From Anisakis pegreffii (Eukaryota; Nematoda; Chromadorea; Rhabditida; Anisakidae): 64,000 nucleotides of DNA. Under the pieces are notes generated by a model. The model saw only the letters and a program-made list of their open reading frames with translations. It made no database searches and was not told the DNA's origin. The DNA is taken from assembly GCA_035041965.1 (NCBI GenBank), contig JAPYMA010002049.1, positions 1-64,000 of the forward strand, given 5' to 3'. Below, in pieces: positions 54,318 to 64,000 of this stretch (position 1 is its first letter; every line of letters begins with the position of its first letter). The position numbers and the translations under genes are program-made.

Positions 54318-56788
54318 CTGTAAATGATCAGAAAAGTAGAAAACAATTCATTTATTTCAGTCATATTCGCATTTTCATTTATCCAATGCAACAATATTGC
54401 AATCGCAAGTGACATGTTGAACTCTATCTATCAAAAAATTAAACTGTTCTTGCTAGTCATCTACAGAGAATTAAAACGCATCCATAGCAAACCAACAAAC
54501 AGAATCGATTCTATAATAATAATGACATAAATAATTATTTCAATACAAAAAATTGCTAGTGCAATGCAACGACAATAATCGATTCAAACGCAAGCAACCA
54601 CTGGCTATAAGCTTGTCTCGTTTTTGTGTGAATGAGAAGTTTAAGTTACATTTGCCGAATATATTTATACACACGAATGTATATATAGTTGTTGCGTTAT
54701 AAATTCAAAGTGAATGTTCAGTGTTAGAATTTGTTGTTCGCTCATATTAGCTGTAATAGTGCTGATGGTTCGATGATCACTATCATGTGGCTCTCTTTAT
54801 GACTATGTGATTATTTTCGTTGATGACAAACTTTTAGTAATACTACACATTTCAAACTATTTATTGTTGCTATATGATAATAATAAAATTTTCTACTGCA
54901 ACTTTGAGCAAACATATGTCATGCTTCCTCTTATCAAGCATTAGAGCATTTTAGGAGACAGAGTCGGGGGATTTGTTTTGTCGTGTGCTTAAAAATTCGA
55001 TAAGGATGGGTAATGTAGGGTTGAGGCTATGGAAGATTTTAAGTTTAAGTTCAAAGTTGCTGCTTCTTTTAGATTTGAATGAAAAGCTCAGTGCCAAATG
55101 TTCATCTCGTCCAATATATACGATAGGGCAAATCGAAAGAATATGCGGAGTTTTTGAGGTGAAGTGTTCAATTTGTTCATTAATAATACTGGTGATAATT
55201 CGATGCATCTTTCATTGATTCACGCCAACGGAACGTAGTAAGTCGAGCAGAAGATCATTTTGTAGGAGCATCTGTATTTATGAACACTACCAGAAGCTTG
55301 CTGGATGTAACAAACAAATATGTGTCACTTTCATCTGCCCTTAACACTTTATAGAGTTCATCTACAGCTTTGTCTGTTGCCAGAGCCGAGTCGCTTTAGA
55401 AGATGCTGCAACTTAGAAGCAGACTGGACCAGATTCTACACTAAAGCAACTCTCACATTAGCCGATCAATTAACGAAATGAGTTTTTAAATTAAGCCAAG
55501 TTAGGGAAAGGAAACTGAAATGTAAGAGAAGCGTTCATTGATTACTGTATTTTTTCGTCGGTTAATTCTTAAACTTCGATGGTTACCGTATCGCTGCGTA
55601 GATGAAGTACCTTGATTACTTATAATTTCATTATGTTTCTGCGTTTGCATCATAGAATTTCGGCGAAACACCTCATCTTTACAGACGTTTCTGATAGTAT
55701 TGTGTGTACAAAAGTGATACTGCAAATGAATGAACAATGCAATCGGACGTTCTTAAATCACTACACCTTGGAACGTTTTCACATAGACTCACTTCAGGAA
55801 TTGCCACTTCGACTTTTAGTGAGCAAAACAGATCGATCGACAAAGAGGAAGTGCACGCGTTAACAAAGCCTCTTTTATAGACCAAATACATCGAAACTTA
55901 AACTTTCAAAGCGAATATTACCACACTTAATCATACTAGGAACAATGAATATAAAAATTCAAGTAGAAATAAGTCCTATGATTTCAAGAATGGAGAGAGT
56001 TAGTTTTGAAGATGCAATTTGTATATATTAATTGTCAGTAACATTGGATGAGAAGGAAGCAGATAACGTACACAGAAGAACACTTTATTGCTGGGCGTCC
56101 CTTGAGATATTTGGCAAACTTTTCCGATTTGTGATTTTTTGAAGTTGTTCGATTTTAGTTAAATTTTATTCGTTTTTAATGCAGTGTGGTTTCTGGCCAC
56201 TGATTTGACAACTATATAAACCTCTTCACATACAATCAAATAAAGGAAACGAATCTATTAGAATGAGATAAAAAGTGCATTCGGTAATCGATAAGTTGGA
56301 TGAACGAAATTATCATCGAGAAATGTATAGAAAGGTAAATACCTTAAATGGAGAAATATTAAACAAGAGGTTATGCATATAGGCTGAAACTACATGAGAG
56401 TTAAATGGATTAAGAAATGCACGCTAGATTTCTCGAGTGTTCAACTGGCACAGACCAAAAGGCTGTGGCCTTCGGATTTCACCCACTGGAAATGGTCACT
56501 TCGAAAGCGGTATTTCTCAGCCAAGAAATTCCCCTTCGAAACTTATCTCGCTAGTAATTCAAGTGTTCTTATGTATGTTTTTTGTGTACATGAGAGAAGT
56601 GAGCATACACACTCATTGGTAATGCGTAGACATGTGCATTCATTGGAGAATGATGAATAAAGAGAAATGAATAGACGTTGCGTACAATTGATTAGCGGAT
56701 TTAGACGGATAAAGAGTGTTGAATGAGAGTCGATTGAATGTCTAATATCGATGTCAATACATTCATTCTCCATTACATTATCCAACTA
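54318..56788. other. Intergenic, no gene seen
   Basis: Only short frames without resemblance to known families on either strand. It includes the IP6K promoter region. Confidence 0.4.
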
Positions 56789-56999
56789 CAGGTATACCTC
56801 ACCTTACGTCGGTAGATGCTTGCAGCTAAGTTACTTATTAAACCATGAATGACCATTCCCAGTTCTGTGTTTTATTTATAAATGCTTTTTAATAATATAC
56901 CGTTAATAAGAATTTTTTAATAGTAAAATATAGTACAGTACGAAGCGACATATAATCGGAACGAATTAACTCGAAACGACACAACCCGAGGTATACCTG
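56789..56999. mobile_element. Tigger/pogo-like MITE (Tc1/mariner superfamily)
   Basis: A 211-bp element with inverted ends CAGGTATACCTC (56789-56800) and GAGGTATACCTG (56988-56999), flanked by TA on both sides (56787-56788 and 57000-57001). The terminus closely resembles the CAGGCATACCTCG terminus of Tigger/pogo elements. It has no coding capacity and is AT-rich inside, so it is a non-autonomous copy. Confidence 0.82.
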
Positions 57000-57001
57000 T
57001 A

Positions 57002-58145
57002 TATGTGGTCTATTCAGACGGAGTTTATAAGTTAATTAATTTCTTGCTCAAATATTTTGCATCCAATCTCGCATGGTGCATTGCATTGTTCATTGTTTTT
57101 TCTTTTCTTTGGCATACTTCGAATTCTTCATTTCGTTGTTTTCTTGTTCATATTTCAATTTACATTCTACTTTTGATGCTTTCTCAACTGGACATCCACA
57201 GCAAGAAATGATCATTTATAATTATTAGCGTTGTTATTTCTGAGGTGGGCAACGTTAATCAAACTGTTAACGACGACACTCGATAATCTGTCTACCAAAA
57301 AGTTATCGTTAGCAATGCTAAGTCGTTGAACCGAAGTGAGGAATATCGAAGATAGGCGTTCATTACTCTACTCATTACTTTGCGACTGAAATTTTTAGAT
57401 TGAATAGAAATTACTGGAGCTGATTCCCATGTGATAACATGTCTTCGGTATGTATTAATTCGAAAGAATGCCTCATCATCGGATTGTTTCATCCGCAGTA
57501 AATAATACGCTTTTAAATGCTTCATGTAACGTTATTTCAAAATTCTCTGAAACACCCACAGAACCAACATGCCCGGAAAAAACCAATACGAGCACGCAAT
57601 AATCGCACCCCTCCCATGTTTCCTACACTCACTAAGGATGATAGTTCAAAGTTTTAGAAACACTGCTTTAATTCATTAATGCAGGCACCTCTTTCTAGTC
57701 GACTAAATTGGAGCAGTTTTGAATCGAGTGTTTAGGAAGGTCAAAGTAAATGTGAACAATCGACAGATTAATTCACCAACAAAATTACAAGCTGTTATAA
57801 TGTTAGCACGACATGTTTTTAAAATTATTCAACTGTATTCCAGTTTCCTCTGTATTCCAATAAATTGTGAGCACTTTATTGTTACGCTGCAAGAAAATTT
57901 TTGAGGCATATATCTGTGATTTGCTGAGGACGTATTCATTATAGGAAGTATGATATTCATTTGTTGAGAGAGTTTTTTATATTGGAAGGTCGGCTCAAGG
58001 GAGCGCTTCATTTGACGTGAACGTCAGTGCCGTTTCGTTCGTAAAAAGCAAGCATTGTTGGTTTGTGCATGTAAAAGTAATAAATGAAAATTATAGATAT
58101 GGAAGCAAGCCGGAAATAAGTGCAGACTTGAAATGCTTGTCGGTG
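57002..58145. other. Upstream of syntrophin, no gene seen
   Basis: No supportable gene in the main stretch. The syntrophin frame stays open upstream of 58146 to 58017, so an additional N-terminal exon piece is possible after the acceptor-like TTATAG ending near 58096. Confidence 0.35.
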
Positions 58146-60381
58146 ATGGGATCAATAAGAGGATCGTATGTTGATGTGTTAATTGATGGCGAATGGCATC
58201 GTTTATGCGCAAGTCTCGATGAGACAGCACTAACATTAAGTGTTAATAATAATTCAGATATTATTGATAGTCAAATTAATTCTGAGATACGTATTGTACG
58301 TATTGTTAAACATGATGGTAACGGACTTGGTATATCGATCAAAGGGGGACGTGACAATAATATGCCTATACTTATTAGGTTACTTCTATTCTTCATTTTA
58401 ATTCCATTCTGTCGTGTTTCATTCGATTATAATACAATCGGTTTCAGTAAGATTTTCAAAGGAATGGCAGCTGATTTAACAGGTCAGTTGTTTGTTGGAG
58501 ATGCGATAGTAGCGGTGAATGGTGAATCTTTGTGTGATGCATCCCATGATGAGGCTGTTAGAGCACTGAAGAAAGCGGGTCGAGTTGTTGACTTACATGG
58601 TATTTGCATCTTTATCTATTTTGATTTATTATTGAAAGAAGCGAGTTCTTACAGTCTTGAAGACTCTTGATTCTGAATGAACGACTCTTCGATACAAACA
58701 GTTATAAGTGTTTTATTGTAGTGCAATTCATGCGTGATATGTGTGGGCGCCGAGATAATATTGTTGAACGGATCGAATGGGATGAAGAGTGTCATGATAG
58801 AATGCGAACGATTGGTTTGAAGTTAGCGTATATCACAAGAACGAGTTTACAGCATGAGGATGTCGAAAATAGAATGTTTGAAATGCGATCACCATCCGGT
58901 CGATATGTTATCACATTCAGGTGCTTCTTCATCATTTTCAGATGAATTGCTTCTTCATTCCGAAATATCACTTCAGCATTCATTAATCATTTCATCTTCA
59001 AAGTTGAGTAATTGCCATTAAATGAGGTGTATATTTGAATGCTGTTCCCATTGTGGCTGATTACTTGAATGAAAGCTCAAGTATAAATATGAAGTGTTCA
59101 GATGTAATAATTCGGTGGAGGCGGACGCATGGTTCGAGAGTATTCACGCATGTGCGAGTGCATTATTAACACAAGCGTTAGCACAGGTCAATCTTATGCT
59201 AGGTCAAAACCCTCAAGTGCGACGAATGGGCTGGGTTTCTGAACAGGTTCGTTCCATTTTCGCTGACACGATACTATCATTTGCTCACAGTTGTCATCTT
59301 TTCAGGCAAGTATTGAGTATATTAAAGATTCCTTGTATTGTCCACTCTGATTTGTGATGAAGTGGTACTGATTCATTTGAAATTTCCAGTTGAACGACTA
59401 ATGAATAGCTGGTGCATTTAAGGTGATTAATGAAAGTGGTTTGATAGGTTGGAAACCCTTATTTGCGGCGTTAACCTTGAACGATTTGTTATTCTATGAT
59501 TCGGTACCGTTGTTAAAATCTGAATGGGCATGTCCTGGTGTTACACGACCTCTTATTGCAACTCGTGTCGTTCAAACTACATCCAGGTGGAGTTCGTCTC
59601 ATTTAGAGTAATTCAGGTGGCATAACATGTGAATTTAGGACAGCGCCGGTGATAACGGGTCTGTCGGATGTGATCTCATTCACGACACGAACTGGCACAC
59701 AACAAGGTGTACGCTCACACGTATTTCGTCTCGAAACACATCGTGAATTGGCTTCATGGGTTAAAAGCATCGTTAAATGCACATACGAAGCGTGTGCAGA
59801 TACTGCTCAAGTATCTTGCCGTTAGTAACATATTAATGAACCTTTTTTACATCATTACCCAGCTGTTCTACAGTTTACAGTTGATTCGCACATTCGCTCA
59901 TAGGTTGTTGTTATTGATAAGCGTTAGTATTGCAAAGGTACTTCATGAAACAGTAAGTTAGTGCATATTTGAATGCAGCAAATCGAATGTTGTCTAACCA
60001 GTTGAATTCAGCGTGTTCGTGGCATGATGAGCAATGTGAACTGGTGCTCCAACTTGACAAAGGTATTAGTTTGATTGGTGAGGATGGTCAAATTCGATGG
60101 CAATATCCGTTTGAAGCAATTCGTGCGACTGGCGACGATGGACAACGCTTCCTCTGGCTTGATTTTGGGCCACCAGCCGGAGAACAGGTATAAGTGACAC
60201 TATGAGAGTTTCGGATGCTTTTGACAACTTCGTTAATTACACTTATTATTGATCCTTTTCAGAAAACAAACATGATTATAAAACCGAAATTTTTGTGGTA
60301 ATCGTGATGAGGGAATGCTGAAATTCAATTTTGGCATGCATCTCATATTGATCAAACCAAACGATTTTGCATTCACATTTT

Positions 60382-60473
<92 letters not shown>

Positions 60474-60575
60474 TTATTTCAGGAAGTTGATCTGCTCTCA
60501 TCGCCAAAACCAGTCGTTTTTATATTACACTCGTTTCTGGCTACCAAAGTCTATCGCCTTGGCTTATATGCTTAA
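58146..60575 (+). CDS. stn-2: Gamma-type syntrophin
   Basis: Cytoplasmic adaptor of the dystrophin complex at muscle and neuronal membranes. Exons 58146-58378, 58448-58599, 58722-58920, 59102-59246, 59423-59586, 59639-59810, 60002-60187 and 60483-60575 give 447 residues. The start [20 protein letters not shown] fits syntrophin N-termini. The PDZ domain has [20 protein letters not shown], then [21 protein letters not shown] split PH-like region follows (RYVITFR, then [19 protein letters not shown], then [19 protein letters not shown]). The syntrophin-unique C-terminus has [40 protein letters not shown], and ends KVYRLGLYA. Running PDZ first and matching [18 protein letters not shown] points to the gamma branch. 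The exon 7 acceptor is uncertain: 60001 joins in phase with the donor at 59811, while 59978 would need a donor at 59821. The start codon is inferred. Confidence 0.92.
60383..60470. repeat. (TA)n microsatellite in the last syntrophin intron
   Basis: About 88 bp of pure TA dinucleotides, ending 12 bp before the acceptor TTTATTTCAG (60482) of the last syntrophin exon. Read as protein it gives an artificial Tyr-Ile run. Confidence 0.98.
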
Positions 60576-60777
60576 TAATAGATATGCTCATTGAATGTTA
60601 TTTTAGTTCTATTATCTAATATACAAAATGAGAGAAACCGATGTATGACTTCAAGCTGATGTGAAAAATGCAAGCTTAAACGAGTCATTCTAATCAGTCA
60701 AAACATGTCTTTAATTTAGGTCAGGATTATGCAGTTGATTAGTTGTAATTTTGTTTGATTGATTATTGACATTTGTA

Positions 60778-60783
60778 AATAAA
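60778..60783 (+). terminator. Candidate poly(A) signal, syntrophin
   Basis: AATAAA lies about 200 bp after the syntrophin stop codon, a normal distance for a nematode 3' UTR. Confidence 0.5.
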
Positions 60784-62895
60784 GCTATTCAATAATTTAT
60801 TGTTTTAATCACTGAATCGAATGAGAACTGTTCGTCGGTTTTTGTGTAGTTACTGACCCGTTCTCTTAGATTCATGTCCAGTATGGATCGAGCCGTTTCA
60901 CGTCAACTGGCAGTGGTGAGAAAGCTAGTATTTCTCATGCAGAAAAGTTTATTGATGGGCTGAATATAACTGAAAGGAAAAGTCAGTGAGGAGACAAAGT
61001 TGTGTTTTTACATACTACCTCAAATTGTATTAATCAGTGAATCGAATGAGACACTCTGTCTTCGTCAAGTGACTGCTCATCGGCGGTATTCAATGACTCG
61101 CCGAGAGCTTCGAACCCAAAATCGTTGTGGAAAAATGCTAATAAAGTAAACAAGATTGAATAATATTTTCTGTCAAAAGCTGTATTTTATCTGAGTGATT
61201 AGTTGGAGAAAGCGGTTGGCAGTCTGCAATTGAATCAGATCTTCGTCTTTCAACGTGCTATGTACACGCAACTCAATTGATCAAATAATTTCAGTAATCC
61301 GAACGGACCTAAGTCTGAAAGGGTTCAGATTTGGGGAGAGAGGGGAGATAGTATAGAATTGTTAATTTATTATGATCTTCGACTAGTTTCATTCATCGTT
61401 TCGCGATATCATTAACATTCTGCTGGTGAAGTACAATGTTTAGGAGATTACAATACGTGGTATCTTAATGTCACTTTTCTAAGCTTTTGTCAAGAAATGA
61501 TGATTATGGCTAAGTATTGTAAAGAAATTTTCGTTACTTTCATACCGAAAATTATTCAGCTTGTTAGTTGCAATCTTCAATTGCCTCTCGTGTCAGGCTT
61601 GGCTCAGGTGGTTTCACCGATGCCTTTTCATCTCGATATTTTTACTCGTACTTCTTCATCATCGAAAAATGTTAATTTTAATTGTTCTTCGGAAACTGGA
61701 CTGTTTTGGCTATTGGATGCTGTCGCTGGTATGCGATTTTTCTACGACAGGCGAATACGACTATGTCTATTCGAAGCAGTCGTCTCAATTCCATTCTTTT
61801 TACATCATGCTTGCAGAATTATTTTACGAGCACTGAAACGTTTGAATGTAATATTCTCAAGGCTATTTTTATTTATTTATTCAAATAATAAGTTTTATGG
61901 CTTGTGTGCACTGCATAAACCGAAATTTAACTACAAAGTAGTGTAAATTACCTCATCGATGATTGGATCATATCGTTCGCATTTAAGTGTGATGTGATCG
62001 AGATATCGACCCACAATGATCGATAGTCACCATACAACCTCAACGATGTACTTGTAGGTTTTGTTAGCTCCGTTATATTCGTTAAGTTACGGTAATAACT
62101 TTACGCATTTCTGGATAGGAATAGTTTCGAAACGAATTTTAGTCTATGGTAATTGCGCAACTTCATGAAATGATCTAGGATATTTGGCTCCCTGAGAAAT
62201 AGCACCCGGCCATACACTCACCCAAACTTCGTTACGATCTGATTTTGAGCAATATGAACGCATATTCACCGTTGTTATGCGCATATTGAGGAATGTACTC
62301 TAGGTGATATGTTACGATTTTCTGAATTCACACTAAGTAGTTTTTATCTGTCGTTCTGATAGGGTCACTCGTAGCATCTAGTTAACATGAGTAATCACTG
62401 AACTCTATTAAGTTTACTTTCTGATCGTGTTTCTATTGGCTGCTGTTTTTGTAAGGTGGCTTCAGGCTCCAGAACAGCCCGCAAATTAATTCGTAATTAT
62501 ATCAAAAGCTGGCTGTTTAGCTTAATTGCTTCTTCCCGTTGAGCTTGTCGTATTTCTTGTAATTTACAACGTAGCATTTTAGTTTTCACGAATATTCGTC
62601 GTTAGTTTCTAGAAATCCATATATATGTTTCATTTTCGTCAATTTTTCGTCACAAGCACTTCGGTTTGAATTGTTCAGAAGCCGGAATCAATTGTGAACT
62701 TTGATAGCTCCAAAAACGGAAATTTGTTGGAACCGGAAATGCAGTCAAACCTTGCCGACCGAACTTCTGTCGATTAGCATCACTAGAAGAGCACATGCGG
62801 TAGCATAATGCGTCATAAGTGAGGACTAATGCTCAAGGCAATCATCCTATCCTGCCTAATTACTTGGAATTAATTTTAGTGCACTAATTTCCGAG
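60784..62895. other. Intergenic, one unassigned exon-like frame
   Basis: A plus-strand frame runs 61497-61946. Within it, 61561-61729 is bounded by TTATTCAG and a GTATGC donor, so it looks exon-like. It encodes a segment with SGLAQVVSPMPFHLDIFTR that I do not recognise, and the other frames are also open there. It is not called as a gene. The rest is AT-rich with nothing recognisable. Confidence 0.3.
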
Positions 62896-63851
62896 ATGGC
62901 TCTGCGTGGTCAGTTCGATGCGAATGATGATGTTGGCGTCTTTTGCAAACTCACAAACGCATATTGCCTTGTTGGTATTGGAGCTTCAGAGAACTTCTAC
63001 AGGTATGCTTGATCAAACACTTAACTTCGAGATATTTTTCAGGTGAAAGGAAGATTACAATTGAATTAACCAAACGTTCAATTCTAAATCCCGTCAGAGA
63101 TTCTTACGCGGACTACGCCTTATGATAATGCTCTTTTCAATCAAGATGGTTCATACATGTTATTAAGAATTTGCTAAAAAGCATTCATTGTCGAGTTCTT
63201 CAAAAAATTTTCATGAGTTGATTACCTCAATGAAGTATTGCCGAGTATCGTTCATGCAGAATTAAAAAAGAGTTAGTCCTCAAGTGTATAAAACAATCAT
63301 AAATTTGAAGATGCCTTATGGATGCGACAAGTTTCCACCGTCCGTTCAATGTTGACTTGTAAAATAAAATACGATAAATACTACTTTTAGTATGGTGGAA
63401 GGTGAATTAGCAGATGTGATACCAGTGGTGCATTGTTCCATCTCAGGGCTGCGTATTGTTGGTCGTGTAACTGTTGGCAACAGACATGGTTTACTTGTGC
63501 CGAACGCAACTACAGATCAGGAACTGCAGCACCTTAGAAATAGGTTGGTAGCGGATCACTGATTTAAGGGAGCTCGTTGCATTTTCACTGAATTGAATCT
63601 CGAAGGCCGTTGTTTATAATTGATTGTTTTTGAGAGTAGAGCATAACTGATTCAAAGCGTAATTCTTTGTTTTATTTTAATTTCTTTCATTATATTCTGG
63701 TATAAGTGAAATTTGCAACGTTATTTTTAGTTTGCCAGATTCAGTTCAAATCAGAAGAATTGATGAGAGGTTATCAGCTCTGGGTAACGTTATTGCATGT
63801 AATGATCACGTTGCTATTGTGCACGCGGAAATCTCATCTGAAACTGAACAG
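62896..63851 (+). CDS. eif-6: Translation initiation factor eIF6 (5' part)
   Basis: Anti-association factor that binds the 60S subunit and is needed for its biogenesis and export. Three exons fall in the window: 62896-63002, 63391-63543 and 63731-63851. They join in phase and encode the first 127 residues of a family of about 245. The gene continues past the right edge after a GTATAT donor. The start [11 protein letters not shown] is followed by [17 protein letters not shown], then [37 protein letters not shown] and [20 protein letters not shown]. These are the repeated beta-alpha units of the pentein fold. [17 protein letters not shown] is nearly identical to my recollection of C. elegans EIF-6, supporting a nematode origin. 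Partial gene. Confidence 0.97.
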
Positions 63852-64000
63852 GTATATCACAGCTGAGAATTAATTTCTGATATGACTCAGTGCCACAGAT
63901 CTTATCTTCTTGATGGAGATTACTTTCGAAGAGAATGTGTGTGTTAGGGCTGGCTAGGAATTACATTTTCGTACTTCCATTAATAGATTCAATTACGTAA

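Noticed and set aside
60315..60575. An 86-codon frame with a long Tyr-Ile run
   Set aside because: It is read-through of the TA microsatellite in the last syntrophin intron into the true last exon. The coding part starts at 60483.

Overview
The window looks like nuclear DNA of a nematode, probably a parasitic one with a fairly large genome. It is AT-rich. Its genes are broken into many short exons, introns end in TTTCAG-like acceptors, and acceptor-like sites sit just 5' of several start codons, as expected for spliced-leader trans-splicing. The protein set is animal, and several members (eIF6, HSF, the ICA69/RIC-19 protein) read most like Caenorhabditis orthologues. The species is not identifiable by eye. 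All exon models were built by hand from splice signals, reading phase and family similarity, with no transcript data.

Layout from left to right: repeat-rich DNA with tRNA-derived SINE-like copies and a direct-plus-inverted array of ~160-bp units (0.5-3.35 kb); a tiny CFAP97/hemingway-like gene (+, 4.76-5.41 kb); an ICA69/RIC-19 gene (-, 6.3-10.0 kb); a non-autonomous hAT element with a perfect 8-bp target duplication (12.99-13.80 kb); DNA polymerase kappa (+, 13.9-18.8 kb), whose introns hold a large foldback repeat and a TA microsatellite; a neuropeptide F/Y-type GPCR (-, 19.05-21.77 kb, 5' end missing); 5 kb without a gene but with a SINE-like inverted pair; ribosomal protein S19 (-, 26.8-28.0 kb); a dead LINE reverse-transcriptase fragment (29.0 kb); heat shock factor HSF1 (+, 31.3-33.7 kb); a calumenin/reticulocalbin (+, 35.4-37.8 kb); a NEDD4-type HECT ubiquitin ligase (-, 39.8-44.9 kb); an SLC35C2-like nucleotide-sugar transporter (+, 46.1-48.6 kb); an inositol hexakisphosphate kinase (-, 52.0-54.3 kb); a 211-bp Tigger/pogo-like MITE (56.8 kb); a gamma-type syntrophin (+, 58.1-60.6 kb); and the first three exons of translation factor eIF6 (+, 62.9 kb to the right edge).

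The genes are mostly housekeeping, stress-response, secretory-pathway or neuromuscular genes on alternating strands. I see no operon-like close tandem cluster and no functional cassette. Ten of the eleven gene models are joined with consistent reading phase from their first placed exon to a stop codon or the window edge. The exceptions are one ambiguous acceptor in syntrophin, an unproven last-exon end in ICA69, and 5' ends not found for POLK and the GPCR. The most interesting signals are the foldback element inside POLK, a possible alternative terminal exon in POLK, the CFAP97-type protein in a phylum without motile cilia, and the hAT and Tigger-type MITEs with intact target duplications. I found no clear candidate for a wholly new biological system.
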